From NCBI RefSeq assembly GCF_029846715.1, contig NZ_JARVWW010000004.1, positions 124,001 to 188,000 on the forward strand: 64,000 bases of DNA, read 5' to 3'. Shown in pieces: positions 26,710 to 35,439 of the stretch. The stretch's first letter is position 1. Every line of letters starts with the position of its first letter. The stretch comes from Bradyrhizobium nivariense (GTDB taxonomy: Bacteria > Pseudomonadota > Alphaproteobacteria > Rhizobiales > Xanthobacteraceae). The position numbers and the translations under genes were made by a program. The notes beneath the pieces are model-generated. The model was not told the DNA's origin, searched no databases, and worked only from the letters and a program-made list of their open reading frames with translations.

Positions 26710-26816
26710 CTAGAGCATTATCGGTTCTGATTGAATCAGAACCGAAGCTCTAGATTCTTGTTTTGACGCGTTTTCTTCACGCGAACCGGTATCCACTTCG
26801 CTCGAAAACGCTCTAG
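26710..26816. repeat. Dispersed repeat with long palindrome (family E)
   Basis: CTAGAGC..TCGGTTCTGAT / ATCAGAACCGA..GCTCTAG forms a long stem at 26710-26753. It is followed by TTGTTTTGACGCGTTTTCTT and GCGAACCGGTATCCACTTCG, a widespread alphaproteobacterial repeat core. It separates rplT from the convergent exported-protein gene and may block read-through. Confidence 0.85.
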
Positions 26817-27223
26817 CGGCCGGCTCCGCCGGCCTTCAGCGCGCGTTGCGAGTAGCGCTGGGCGATCTCCGCCCGGCAGAATGCCGTGAACGACAGATAC
26901 ATGGTGCCGGATTTATTCCGGTACTTTCGGTCGCAGACGCGCATCTCGCGTTGGTAAGCCCGTTTCCGCGCAATGTTGAGGCCGGGCATGAAGTCCGGTT
27001 CGCATTTCTTCTCGACGGCGGCACCGAGCTGGACATCGCCGCTCGCGGTCAATTGGCAATCCTGAAACACCTTCATCGCGCTTTCGCAGCCCTTCTGCGC
27101 ACCGATGGTGTCGACGACCTCGTCCAGCGTCATGGATTTCTCCATGCAGACCATGGCGCGCGCCGGGGTGCTGGCGACAGAGAGAACGACGGCCAGAACA
27201 GCCAGACAGGATCTTGCGAGCAT
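26813..27223 (-). CDS. Exported Cys-containing protein, unknown function
   Basis: This 136-residue protein has a signal peptide (about 1-23, LAVLAVVLSVASTPARA) and a mature part with six Cys spread through it (VCMEKS, KGCESAM, FQDCQLT, KKCEPDF, RVCDRKY and FCRAEIA). The even number of Cys suggests disulfides in the periplasm. The helical content is high. I do not recognise a named family. It is convergent with rplT and divergent from pheS. Confidence 0.75.
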   Translation of the reverse strand: MLARSCLAVLAVVLSVASTPARAMVCMEKSMTLDEVVDTIGAQKGCESAMKVFQDCQLTASGDVQLGAAVEKKCEPDFMPGLNIARKRAYQREMRVCDRKYRNKSGTMYLSFTAFCRAEIAQRYSQRALKAGGAGR

Positions 27224-27373
27224 CGCGAACGCCTCCTCGTATCCCCCTTGGTGCCAGGCCCCCGCGCGAGGTTCAACCCAGCCGTTCCAAGCCCGAGATG
27301 ACCGGCTTTTCGCTTGACGTTACGGCCTTCGGGCGGCGACAACCCAGCCGAATTTGACAGCAGGGATTTGACC

Positions 27374-28456
27374 GTGTCCGACCTCGCAACGCTCGAAACA
27401 TCCATCCTCGACCAGGTCGCCGCCGCCGGCGATGAGGCCGCCCTCGAAGCGGTGCGCGTCGCAGCCCTCGGCAAGAAGGGTTCGATCTCGGCGCTTCTTG
27501 CCACGCTCGGAAAAATGTCACCGGACGAGCGCAAGACGCAAGGCGCTGCGATCAACCAGGCCAAGGACAAGGTCACCGAGGCACTCGCCGCGCGGCGCGA
27601 CGTTTTGAAATCGGCGGCGCTCGACGCGCGGCTCGCGTCGGAAACCATCGACGTCACCCTGCCGCTGCGCGATGCGCCGACTGAAGCCGGCCGCATCCAT
27701 CCGCTGAGCCAGGTCTGGGACGAGCTGACCACGATATTCGCCGACATGGGATTCTCGGTCGCCGAAGGCCCTGACATCGAGACCGACGACTACAATTTCA
27801 CCAAGTTGAATTTTCCGGAAGGCCATCCCGCGCGCGAGATGCACGACACCTTCTTCTTCCATCCGAAGGAGGACGGCTCCCGCATGCTGTTGCGCACCCA
27901 CACCTCGCCGGTGCAGGTGCGCACCATGCTGAGTGAGAAGCCGCCGATCCGCGTGATCTGCCCGGGCCGCACCTATCGCATCGATTCGGATGCGACCCAC
28001 ACGCCGCAATTCCACCAGGTCGAAGGCCTCGTCATCGACAAGCACTCCCATCTCGGCCACCTCAAATGGATTCTGCACGAGTTCTGCAAGGCGTTCTTCG
28101 AGGTCGACCACATCAACATGCGCTTCCGGCCCTCGTTCTTCCCGTTCACCGAGCCGTCGCTGGAAGTCGACATCCAGTGCCGCCGCGACAAGGGCGAGAT
28201 TCGCTTCGGCGAGGGCGAGGACTGGCTGGAGATTCTCGGTTGCGGCATGGTGCATCCGAACGTGCTGCGCGCCTGCGGCATCGATCCCGATGAGTACCAG
28301 GGATTTGCCTGGGGCATGGGCATCGACCGCATCGCCATGTTGAAATACGGCATCGCCGATCTGCGCCAGCTGTTCGACAGCGACGTCCGCTGGCTGTCCC
28401 ATTACGGCTTCAAGCCGCTGGAAGTGCCCACGCTCGCGGGAGGGCTGAGCTCGTGA
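27374..28456 (+). CDS. pheS: Phenylalanyl-tRNA synthetase alpha subunit
   Basis: This 360-residue subunit carries the class II catalytic core that attaches Phe to tRNA-Phe. An N-terminal coiled-coil (about 1-90) is followed by motif 2 ([10 protein letters not shown] region) and motif 3 ([20 protein letters not shown]). The start is a GTG at 27374 ([14 protein letters not shown]), with AGGG upstream; the frame open from 27314 adds residues unlike the family. The pheT gene normally follows directly, but here a DUF559 gene and repeats lie between. Confidence 0.95.
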   Translation: MSDLATLETSILDQVAAAGDEAALEAVRVAALGKKGSISALLATLGKMSPDERKTQGAAINQAKDKVTEALAARRDVLKSAALDARLASETIDVTLPLRDAPTEAGRIHPLSQVWDELTTIFADMGFSVAEGPDIETDDYNFTKLNFPEGHPAREMHDTFFFHPKEDGSRMLLRTHTSPVQVRTMLSEKPPIRVICPGRTYRIDSDATHTPQFHQVEGLVIDKHSHLGHLKWILHEFCKAFFEVDHINMRFRPSFFPFTEPSLEVDIQCRRDKGEIRFGEGEDWLEILGCGMVHPNVLRACGIDPDEYQGFAWGMGIDRIAMLKYGIADLRQLFDSDVRWLSHYGFKPLEVPTLAGGLSS

Positions 28457-28497
28457 TCGCAGTGATCGGATCTGCGTCAACGAAAACTCTCTCCGTT

Positions 28498-28668
28498 CCC
28501 TCCCCGGAGAGAACCCTCTCCCTGCCCCTCCCCCGCAAGCGGGGGAGGGAATGGATAGAGCGTGAACGCGGCGTGTATCACATGGATACGTATGCTCGGT
28601 CCGCTCGACAGGTCAGACTCCCTCCCCCGCCTGCGGGGGAGGGTTGGGGTGAGGGTTTCTCCGCAATG
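28498..28668. repeat. Two GC-rich repeat modules after pheS (family A)
   Basis: CCCTCCCCCGCAAGCGGGGG at about 28527 and CCTCCCCCGCCTGCGGGGGA at about 28621 are two palindromic modules, the second followed by GGTTGGGGTGAGGGTTTCTC. They lie between pheS and the DUF559 gene, whose ATG is at the right edge. Confidence 0.8.
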
Positions 28669-29124
28669 GGGCTGCCGATGGTCGATCCCAAGCATCCGGA
28701 CTGGAAAGTATCGGCCAAGCTAAGGGCCAATGCGCGTGCGCTCAGACGCAATTCGACTGATGCAGAACGTATCCTATGGTCGGAGCTGCGCGGCGGCCGG
28801 CTGAACGGTGCGAGCTTTCGTCGCCAAGTGCCGATCGAGCACTATGTCGCCGACTTCATCTGCCATGCGGCCAAGCTCGTCATCGAACTCGATGGCGGCC
28901 AGCACTTCTCGGATCAAGGTGAGCGCGCCGACGCACGGCGGTCTGCCGTGATCGAAGCGGGAGGGCTCAAGGTCCTCCGTTTCAACAACCTCGACGTCAT
29001 GACCAATCGTGCTGGCGTTCTCGAAACAATTGCCACCGCCGTTGCGGAGAGAGCCCCCACCCCAGCCCTCCCCCGCAAGCGGGAGAGGGAGCAGACCGTC
29101 TCCGTGGAGAAAAAGCGGCCATGA
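28666..29124 (+). CDS. DUF559 endonuclease-like protein inside the pheST locus
   Basis: This protein of about 152 residues has the DUF559 (Vsr-like fold) core: [60 protein letters not shown] and [10 protein letters not shown]. The acidic residue in IELDGGQH is the expected catalytic Asp. The last 25 or so residues ([17 protein letters not shown]) are encoded by a family A repeat and are not part of the domain. The stop overlaps the pheT start (ATGA). Starts at 28678 and 28582 are possible. Known members are often linked to mobile DNA or repair; the function is unproven. Confidence 0.78.
   Translation: MGLPMVDPKHPDWKVSAKLRANARALRRNSTDAERILWSELRGGRLNGASFRRQVPIEHYVADFICHAAKLVIELDGGQHFSDQGERADARRSAVIEAGGLKVLRFNNLDVMTNRAGVLETIATAVAERAPTPALPRKREREQTVSVEKKRP
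29050..29098. repeat. Family A repeat inside the DUF559 3' end
   Basis: CCCTCCCCCGCAAGCGGGAG followed by AGGGAGCAGACCG is a repeat module, here translated as the tail of the DUF559 protein. It shows that the gene's end was remodelled by the repeat. Confidence 0.75.
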
Positions 29125-31529
29125 AATTCACCCTCTCCTGGCTGAAGGAACATCTCGACACCGACGAGCCGCTGGAAAAGCTTGCCGAGAAGCTCACCAT
29201 GATCGGGCTCGAGGTCGAGAACATCGAGGACAAGGCGAAGGCGCTGAAGCCTTTCACCATCGCCAAGGTGATATCCGCCGAGCAGCATCCGAATGCGGAC
29301 CGCTTGCGCGTCTGCATGGTCGACACCGGCGACGGCGGCGCGCCCGTGCAGGTGGTGTGCGGTGCGCCGAATGCGCGAACGGGTCTCGTCAGCGTGTTCT
29401 CGCCGCCCGGCACCTACATTCCCGGCAAGGACATCACGCTGGGTGTCGGCACCATCCGTGGGGTCGAGAGCCGCGGCATGCTGTGCTCGGCGGCTGAATT
29501 GCAGATTTCCAACGACCATGACGGCATCATGGAATTGCCCGCGGATGCGCCGATCGGAGCGGCTTACGCCGCATGGGCCGGCCTCGGCGATCCCGTTGTC
29601 GAGATCAATCTGACGCCGAACCGGCAGGACTGCACCGGCGTGCACGGCATCGCGCGCGATCTTGCCGCCGCCGACATGGGTAAGTTCAAGGACCCCACCA
29701 TCAAGCCGATCAAGGGCGAATTCCCGTGCCCGGTAAAGGTCACGGTCGAAGACACGGCGCTTTGCCCGGGCTTCGCACTGCGCCTCGTGCGCGGCGTGAA
29801 GAACGGCCCGTCGCCGGAATGGCTGCAGAAGCGGCTGACCGCGATCGGCCTGCGCCCGATCAACGCGCTGGTCGACATCACCAACTTCATGACTTACGAC
29901 CGCGCACGGCCGCTGCACGTGTTCGACGCGAAGAAAGTGAAGGGCAATCTCGTGGTGCGCCGCGCCCGTGACGGTGAGACGCTGCTCGCGCTTGACGGCC
30001 GCAGCTACAATCTCGATCCCGGCGTCTGCGTGATCGCGGACGAGCACGGCGTCGAATCGCTTGCCGGCATCATGGGCGGCGAGGCCTCGGGCTGCGACGA
30101 GAACACCACCGACGTGCTGATCGAATCGGCGCTGTGGAACGAGATCAACATCGCCCAGACCGGCCGCAAGCTCGGCATCAATTCGGATGCGCGCTACCGC
30201 TTCGAGCGCGGGGTCGATCCGGCCTTCATGGTGCCTGGGCTGGAGCTCGCCACCAAGCTGGTGATGGAGATGTGCGGCGGCGCGCCGTCCGAGAACGTCG
30301 TGGTCGGCAAGACCTTCGGCGACGACCGCGTGATCGATTTTCCGGTCACCGAGGTCAAGCGCCTCTCGGGCATCGAGGTGCCGATGCCGGAGATGAAGCG
30401 CATCCTGACCCATCTCGGCTTCATGATGGCGGGCCCGGGACCGGTCGTGAAGGTCGCGGTGCCGTCGTGGCGCTCCGACGTCCACGGCAAGGCCGACCTC
30501 GTCGAGGAAGTCGTCCGCATCTTCGGCGTCGACAAGGTGCCGATGACGCCGTTCGAGCGCGGCGAGGACGCACGCAAATCCGTGCTGACCCCGCTCCAGC
30601 TCCGCACCCGCCGCGCCAGGCGCGCGCTGGCGAGCCGCGGCATCATCGAAGCGGTGACCTGGTCCTTCATCACCAAGTCTGCGGCAATGCTGTTCGGCGG
30701 CGGCCAGCGCGAACTCGAGGTCGCCAACCCGATCGCGGCAGACCTCTCCGACATGCGGCCGACCCTGTTGGCGGGCCTGATCGCGGCGGCGCAGGCCAAT
30801 GCCGATCGCGGCTTTGGCGATGTCGCGCTGTTCGAGGTCGGGCAGGTGTTCAAAGGCGACCGTCCGCAGGATCAGTTCATGGCGGCGAGCGGCGTCCGCC
30901 GCGGCTTTGCGTCGTCGCAAGGTCTCGGCCGGCACTGGTCGGGTTCGGCGCAGGCTGAATTGTTCGACGCCAAGGCAGATGCGCTTGCCTTGCTCGCCGC
31001 GGCCGGTGCGCCGATGCAGGCTCTTCAGATCGTCGCGGGCGGCCCATCCTGGCTGCATCCCGGGCGCTCCGGCACGATCCAGATCGGGCCGCAGAACGTG
31101 CTCGGCCATTTCGGCGAGATGCATCCGCGCGCGCTCGAGGCGCTCGGCGCCGGCGGCCCGCTGATGGTGTTCGAGGTGATCCTCGACCGCATCCCCGAGG
31201 CGAAGAAAAAGCCGACCCGGGCCAAGCCCGTGATCGAGTTGTCGGCATTCCAGCCGGTCTCGCGCGATTTCGCCTTCATCGTCGACCGCACTGTGAAGGG
31301 CGGCGACATCGTGCGCGCGGCTCAGAGTGTCGACAAGAAGCTGATCACCGCCGTGAACGTGTTCGACGTCTACGAAGGCAAGGGCATCGACGACGACAAG
31401 AAGTCGATCGCGATCGCGGTAACGATCCAGCCGCGCGAGAAGACCCTGACCGACCAGGAGATCGAGGCCGTCGCCGCGAAAATCGTGGCGGAGGTGGCGA
31501 AGAAGACCGGCGGTACTTTGAGAGCATGA
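29121..31529 (+). CDS. pheT: Phenylalanyl-tRNA synthetase beta subunit
   Basis: This 802-residue subunit has an EMAP-type tRNA-binding domain (about 40-150, with [12 protein letters not shown]), B3/B4 editing region, B5 domain, a catalytic-like core domain and a C-terminal FDX-ACB anticodon-binding domain (about 705-802, [18 protein letters not shown]). With PheS it forms an (alpha-beta)2 enzyme. Its start overlaps the DUF559 stop, so its translation may depend partly on that gene. The stop codon lies within a dispersed repeat. Confidence 0.96.
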   Translation: MKFTLSWLKEHLDTDEPLEKLAEKLTMIGLEVENIEDKAKALKPFTIAKVISAEQHPNADRLRVCMVDTGDGGAPVQVVCGAPNARTGLVSVFSPPGTYIPGKDITLGVGTIRGVESRGMLCSAAELQISNDHDGIMELPADAPIGAAYAAWAGLGDPVVEINLTPNRQDCTGVHGIARDLAAADMGKFKDPTIKPIKGEFPCPVKVTVEDTALCPGFALRLVRGVKNGPSPEWLQKRLTAIGLRPINALVDITNFMTYDRARPLHVFDAKKVKGNLVVRRARDGETLLALDGRSYNLDPGVCVIADEHGVESLAGIMGGEASGCDENTTDVLIESALWNEINIAQTGRKLGINSDARYRFERGVDPAFMVPGLELATKLVMEMCGGAPSENVVVGKTFGDDRVIDFPVTEVKRLSGIEVPMPEMKRILTHLGFMMAGPGPVVKVAVPSWRSDVHGKADLVEEVVRIFGVDKVPMTPFERGEDARKSVLTPLQLRTRRARRALASRGIIEAVTWSFITKSAAMLFGGGQRELEVANPIAADLSDMRPTLLAGLIAAAQANADRGFGDVALFEVGQVFKGDRPQDQFMAASGVRRGFASSQGLGRHWSGSAQAELFDAKADALALLAAAGAPMQALQIVAGGPSWLHPGRSGTIQIGPQNVLGHFGEMHPRALEALGAGGPLMVFEVILDRIPEAKKKPTRAKPVIELSAFQPVSRDFAFIVDRTVKGGDIVRAAQSVDKKLITAVNVFDVYEGKGIDDDKKSIAIAVTIQPREKTLTDQEIEAVAAKIVAEVAKKTGGTLRA

Positions 31530-31590
31530 CGCCGAAAAGTGTGAAGCGGTTTTCGGACGACGTCAGGCTCGAGAAATAATAGAGCATGAG
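31521..31590. repeat. Family E repeat supplying a stop and a start
   Basis: AGAGCATGAC at the left edge and AGAGCATGAG at the right flank a CCGAAAAGTGTGAAGCGGTTTTCGG-like hairpin, the core of a repeat also seen at 8046. The left TGA ends pheT and the right ATG starts the TauE/SafE gene. Confidence 0.75.
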
Positions 31591-32356
31591 TCTCACAGAC
31601 TTCCTTCCGAAGGACGTCAGCCTCACTATTGCGATGGCGCTCTGCGCCGTCGCTTTCGTTTCGGGCACCGCGCGCGGCTTCTCCGGCTTCGGCTCGGCGC
31701 TGATCTTCATGCCGCTGGCGAGCAGCATCGCGGCGCCGCGTCTCGTTGCGGCACTGCTCCTCGTGATCGATTTCGTCGCGGCCGCGCCGCTGCTGCCCGA
31801 CGCCTGGCGCAAGGCCGACCGCAAGGCCACCGCCGTGATCGTGCTGGGCGCGCTGGTCGGCGTACCCGTCGGCACCTATTTCCTCAGCGTGCTTGAGCCC
31901 GTCACCACGCGATGGATCATTTCCTGCTTCGTCGCCGCGCTCTTGCTTCTATTGTTGTCGGGCTGGCGCTATCGCGGCAAGGACCACGCCTGGCTCTCGG
32001 TCGGTATCGGCAGCCTCTCCGGCTTCTGCAGCGGCCTCGCACAGACCGGCGGCCCGCCGATCGTCGGCTACTGGCTCGGCCGCCCCATCGCGCCGATCGT
32101 CGCGCGCGCCAACATCCTGCTGTTCTTCGGCGCGTCGGATTTTTTCTCGATGGTCAGCTACGCGACCACCGGCCTGATCTCACGCGAATCGCTGGTGCTC
32201 TCGCTGATCGTCGGTCCGGTCTACGCGGTCGGCGTCGCGTTTGGTGCATCGCTGTTCGGCCGCGCCAGCGAGCGCGTGTTTCGCGGTATCTGCTATGGGC
32301 TGATTGCAATGGCGGTGATTGCGGGGCTGCCGGCGCTAGATGGGGTGTTGCGCTGA
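31586..32356 (+). CDS. TauE/SafE family sulfite/organosulfur permease
   Basis: This 256-residue membrane protein has about eight helices. The repeated signature FVSGTARGFSGFGSALIFMP and GFCSGLAQTGGPPIVGYWL is typical of TauE/SafE/YfcA proteins, which are proposed exporters of sulfite, sulfoacetate or related anions. The substrate cannot be inferred, since no sulfur genes are nearby. The ATG lies in the repeat at 31521-31590 and no clear ribosome binding site is seen before it. Confidence 0.88.
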   Translation: MSLTDFLPKDVSLTIAMALCAVAFVSGTARGFSGFGSALIFMPLASSIAAPRLVAALLLVIDFVAAAPLLPDAWRKADRKATAVIVLGALVGVPVGTYFLSVLEPVTTRWIISCFVAALLLLLLSGWRYRGKDHAWLSVGIGSLSGFCSGLAQTGGPPIVGYWLGRPIAPIVARANILLFFGASDFFSMVSYATTGLISRESLVLSLIVGPVYAVGVAFGASLFGRASERVFRGICYGLIAMAVIAGLPALDGVLR

Positions 32357-32366
32357 AATAACCGGA

Positions 32367-32512
32367 GTCGTCCTGGCGAAAGCCAGGACCCATTACCCCG
32401 GGCAGCGCTTGGAGCGCGAGCGGGTAACTCCGAGTCCTCGCCAAACTACTCCCTGGGGTAATGGGTCCTGGATCTACGCTCCGCTTCGCTGCGCTTGTCC
32501 AGGACGACGACA
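32367..32512. repeat. Dispersed repeat (family C), copy 1
   Basis: GTCCTGGCGAAAGCCAGGAC, CCATTACCCC and, in inverted form, GGGGTAATGGGTCCTGG make this unit; GGACGACGACA ends it. A related copy lies at 52902-53021. It separates two convergent genes. Confidence 0.8.
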
Positions 32513-32514
32513 GC

Positions 32515-33909
32515 TTAATTCCGCTGCGGCCTTGCCCTGCGCTTCTTGGTCGACTGGGTCGGCACGTCGGCCGGCTCGTCCTTCAGTGCGCCGATCTTGC
32601 GTAGCGCCGCGTCCGCAGCGCGCTCGCCGCTTTCCCAGGCGCCGTCGACGGTGCCCCACAGCGTCTCGTGGGTGGCTTCTCCGGCGAGGAACATATTGCC
32701 GATCGGCTCGGTCAGGATTTTTCGCGAGAGCTGACCGCCCGGAGAGGCCGCCGACATCGCACCCATCACGAAGGGCGAGGCGTTCCAGCGCGTTGCGCTG
32801 GCCTTCTGCACGGCGGCGGTCACTTCGCTGCCGAACAGTTTTGTGATCCATTCTCTGGCGAAGGCCGTCATCGCCTTCTCGCCCTGCTCGGAGAGATCGC
32901 GGCCGAACGAGCCGCCGACATCGATCGAGCACAGCGAGGAGCCGCCGATATTGGCGAACATCAGCGCCGTGCGCGTGGAACTGCTCTGTTCGATCAGGAT
33001 GTCGTCGCGCGACAGGCCGAGCGGATTGCCCGGCAATTGCAGCACGATATGATCGTAGCTTCCGAGGGTGAGCTTTGACGCGGCATCGAGCGTGCGCTTC
33101 GGAATGTCAGGCCCAAACTTGATCGCACCCGAGGTCAGCACATTGGTCGAGACCGTGATGATGGCGGCGCGTGCGGCGATCTTGCCGGCTTGCGTCTCCA
33201 CGCCGACGTCGCGATTGCTCCAGGTAATCCGGCTCGCTGGTGTCGACAGCGCCACCGGCGCCTGCTCGCCGAGTTTGGTAATCAGCGTGCCAAGACCCTG
33301 GCGGCAGGCGATCGCGGCGTTGCGGTCCTGCGCGCGCGCCTTGTCGATCGCAGAAAACGCCTTCAGGTCCTTGCCGGCGAAGCTGGCGCCGAGCATGAAC
33401 TCGACCGCGCCGGCCCAGTCGCCGAGATCCTTCGGCAGCACCGATGCGCAAGCGGTATCCAGCTTGCCGCGCGCGGCTTCGTCGATGGCGCGGTTGGCGC
33501 GCACCAGCGCCGCCAGGAACTCCTCGGTCTCGCCGGCCCGTGCGTTGCGGCGGCCGATGCGCATCTTCTGTCCTGATGGCGCCGGCAGCACGTCGAGCCC
33601 GGCACTGCGCGCCAACCGGATCATCGGATTGGTGTCGGGATTGTGCATCCAGCGCGCGCCGCGATCGAACGGCGTGTCGAAGCTCGTCGTGTCAGTGATG
33701 CAGCGCCCACCGATCTGCGACGCCGCTTCCACCACCACGACCTTGCGATTGGCAGCCATGATGCGCCGCGCCGCGGCAATTCCGGCCGCACCCGCGCCGA
33801 TCACGACAATGTCAGCCTCGCGCGGCAGGGGCGCGGCGGTTGCGCGCAGGACCGGCATCGCGGCAAGGCCCGCCGACGCCGATAGGAAGCTGCGGCGCGT
33901 GATTGTCAT
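32515..33909 (-). CDS. Flavin-containing amine oxidase, Tat-exported
   Basis: This 464-residue protein has a twin-arginine signal (TITRRSFLSASAGLAAMPVL) at the N-terminus, followed by the FAD-binding motif IVVIGAGAAGIAAARRI. C-terminal FAD contacts are seen in NMFLAGEATHETLWGTVDGA, as in monoamine oxidases. Export in folded form with FAD fits the Tat signal. The amine substrate (polyamine, tyramine or other) is unknown. The last 20 residues are Lys/Arg-rich and not part of the fold. The start at 33909 is chosen to include the RR motif at the N-terminus. Confidence 0.9.
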   Translation of the reverse strand: MTITRRSFLSASAGLAAMPVLRATAAPLPREADIVVIGAGAAGIAAARRIMAANRKVVVVEAASQIGGRCITDTTSFDTPFDRGARWMHNPDTNPMIRLARSAGLDVLPAPSGQKMRIGRRNARAGETEEFLAALVRANRAIDEAARGKLDTACASVLPKDLGDWAGAVEFMLGASFAGKDLKAFSAIDKARAQDRNAAIACRQGLGTLITKLGEQAPVALSTPASRITWSNRDVGVETQAGKIAARAAIITVSTNVLTSGAIKFGPDIPKRTLDAASKLTLGSYDHIVLQLPGNPLGLSRDDILIEQSSSTRTALMFANIGGSSLCSIDVGGSFGRDLSEQGEKAMTAFAREWITKLFGSEVTAAVQKASATRWNASPFVMGAMSAASPGGQLSRKILTEPIGNMFLAGEATHETLWGTVDGAWESGERAADAALRKIGALKDEPADVPTQSTKKRRARPQRN

Positions 33910-34101
33910 GTCATGGTTTCCGGAGACTTGCGGCAAACGGGAACAGCTAGCGAACCTTGCCGTATCTGGTGTTGCGCGGCAACCATCATGGTGAATCAAT
34001 CATGCTTGATGTCACGGAGTGATGAACCGAATTGCAACACGTTCCGACCATGATAGAGAAGAGAAAAAGACGGCCGGAAAAGGCCGTGGGGGAGTTTTGA
34101 A

Positions 34102-35097
34102 ATGGGGACGGTCCTGGACTCAGTCGGCAAGCTGATTGCCGCGTACCTCTCAAAGGAGGTGCCGGGCTATGAGCCGTTCACGCCGAGCGACCCCGAGCAT
34201 CTGCGCGGCATCATCGAGCCCGGCGACGTGTTGCTGGTCGAGGGCAACAACCGCATCTCTGGCATCATCAAATATCTGACGCAGTCCACCTGGTCCCACG
34301 CCGCGCTCTATGTCGGTCCGATCGAAGGTGCCGAAGAGCCTAATGGCGAGCCGCACGTGCTGATCGAGGCCAATATCGGCGAAGGCGTCACCTCCGCGCC
34401 GCTGTCGAAATATTTCCCCTATCACACCCGGGTCTGCCGCCCGGTCGGGCTGTCCCATGAGGACCGCACCACGGTCTGCCGCTATGCGATCAACCGCATC
34501 GGCTTCGGCTACGACACCAAGAACATCGTCGACCTGATGCGCTTTCTGTTTCCGCTGCCGATCCCGCAGCGCTGGCGGCGCCGCATGATCTCGATCGGCT
34601 CGGGCGATCCCACCAAGATCATCTGCTCGGCGCTGATCGCGCAGGCCTTCGACGCCGTGCGCTACCCGATCCTGCCCAAGATCACCAAGGCCGGCAGCCG
34701 CGCCGCACGCCGCGAGATCCTGCACATCCGCGATTCCTCGCTCTACATGCCCCGCGACTTCGACATCTCGCCCTATTTCGAAGTCGTCAAACCCACCATC
34801 GTGCACGGCTTCGACTACACCGCCTTGCACTGGGCCGACAAGCAGAAGCCGCTCGAGGAGGTAGCCGGCACATTCAGTGTGTTTCCAGAAACGCTCAGTG
34901 CGCCGCCGCTCGTTCCTGAAGCGATTGACGAAGCGGCGCCGGGTGAAATTCCGGCTAAGGAAGTGACGGGCGATACGCCCGCGCAGCCGGCAGAGATGGC
35001 CGAGCGCGTCACCGTCTCGGAGCACTTTCGGCTGCTGAAGAAGCTGGCGATGTACCGCCCAAGGCGGCGCGGTCGGACGCGCGAGAAGGCGGCGTAG
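34102..35097 (+). CDS. YiiX-like permuted papain-type cysteine hydrolase
   Basis: This 331-residue protein resembles the permuted NlpC/P60 group (YiiX/YaeF, PF05708). A His in STWSHAALYVG (H66) comes before the Cys in KIICSALIAQAF (C175), the reverse of the usual papain order, which is the mark of circular permutation. The first loop GDVLLVEGNNRISGIIKYLT is also typical. No signal peptide is seen. The C-terminal 90 residues, with an RYRP..RRRGR basic end, are extra. Known members are thought to cleave amide or ester bonds in lipids or peptides; the target here is unknown. GGGGAG precedes the ATG. Confidence 0.85.
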   Translation: MGTVLDSVGKLIAAYLSKEVPGYEPFTPSDPEHLRGIIEPGDVLLVEGNNRISGIIKYLTQSTWSHAALYVGPIEGAEEPNGEPHVLIEANIGEGVTSAPLSKYFPYHTRVCRPVGLSHEDRTTVCRYAINRIGFGYDTKNIVDLMRFLFPLPIPQRWRRRMISIGSGDPTKIICSALIAQAFDAVRYPILPKITKAGSRAARREILHIRDSSLYMPRDFDISPYFEVVKPTIVHGFDYTALHWADKQKPLEEVAGTFSVFPETLSAPPLVPEAIDEAAPGEIPAKEVTGDTPAQPAEMAERVTVSEHFRLLKKLAMYRPRRRGRTREKAA

Positions 35098-35119
35098 GCC
35101 GGAGCGACAAGAGTAAAAC

Positions 35120-35395
35120 CTACCGCTCCGCCCGCCCGATCACCGCCATCAATTCCGCGATCTTCTCGCGCTGGTCGGCCTTGTCGCCGCTCGCGATCGC
35201 ATGCTCGACGCAATGGGCGACGTGGTCCTTCAAAACCTCTTCCTCGACCCGGCGCAGCGCGGCGCGCACCGCCGAGATCTGCGTGACGATGTCGATGCAG
35301 TAGCGGTCTTCCTCGACCATTTTCGAGAGGCCGCGAACCTGCCCCTCGATCCGGCCGAGACGCTTTCCGACAGATGCCTTGATGTCCTTGCGCAT
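35120..35395 (-). CDS. csoR: CsoR-family metal-sensing repressor (copper type)
   Basis: This 91-residue helical repressor has the copper-type ligand set: C33, H58 and C62 (in RYCIDIV and DHVAHCVEH), the x-y-z pattern of CsoR; nickel- and formaldehyde-type members differ at these sites. It is divergent from the copper ATPase gene, and a palindrome with the GTATATACCC type of half-sites lies in the 44-bp gap. Cu(I) binding is expected to release the repressor and turn on both genes. Confidence 0.88.
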   Translation of the reverse strand: MRKDIKASVGKRLGRIEGQVRGLSKMVEEDRYCIDIVTQISAVRAALRRVEEEVLKDHVAHCVEHAIASGDKADQREKIAELMAVIGRAER

Positions 35396-35401
35396 GCCGA
35401 C

Positions 35402-35422
35402 TATATACCCCCCTAGGGTATA
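35402..35422. promoter_or_regulatory. CsoR operator between csoR and copA
   Basis: TATATACCCCCCTAGGGTATA is an almost perfect inverted repeat with TACCC / GGGTA half-sites around a C/T-rich centre, which is the known pattern of CsoR binding sites. Its place in the 44-bp gap between the two starts would block both promoters. Binding is inferred from pattern and context. Confidence 0.75.
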
Positions 35423-35439
35423 TGTTGCAAGGCCGGAGC

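Noticed and set aside
28914..31124. Long minus-strand frame (736 residues) opposite pheT
   Set aside because: It is the antisense shadow of a conserved GC-rich gene; the translation is His/Arg/Asp-rich without domain patterns.
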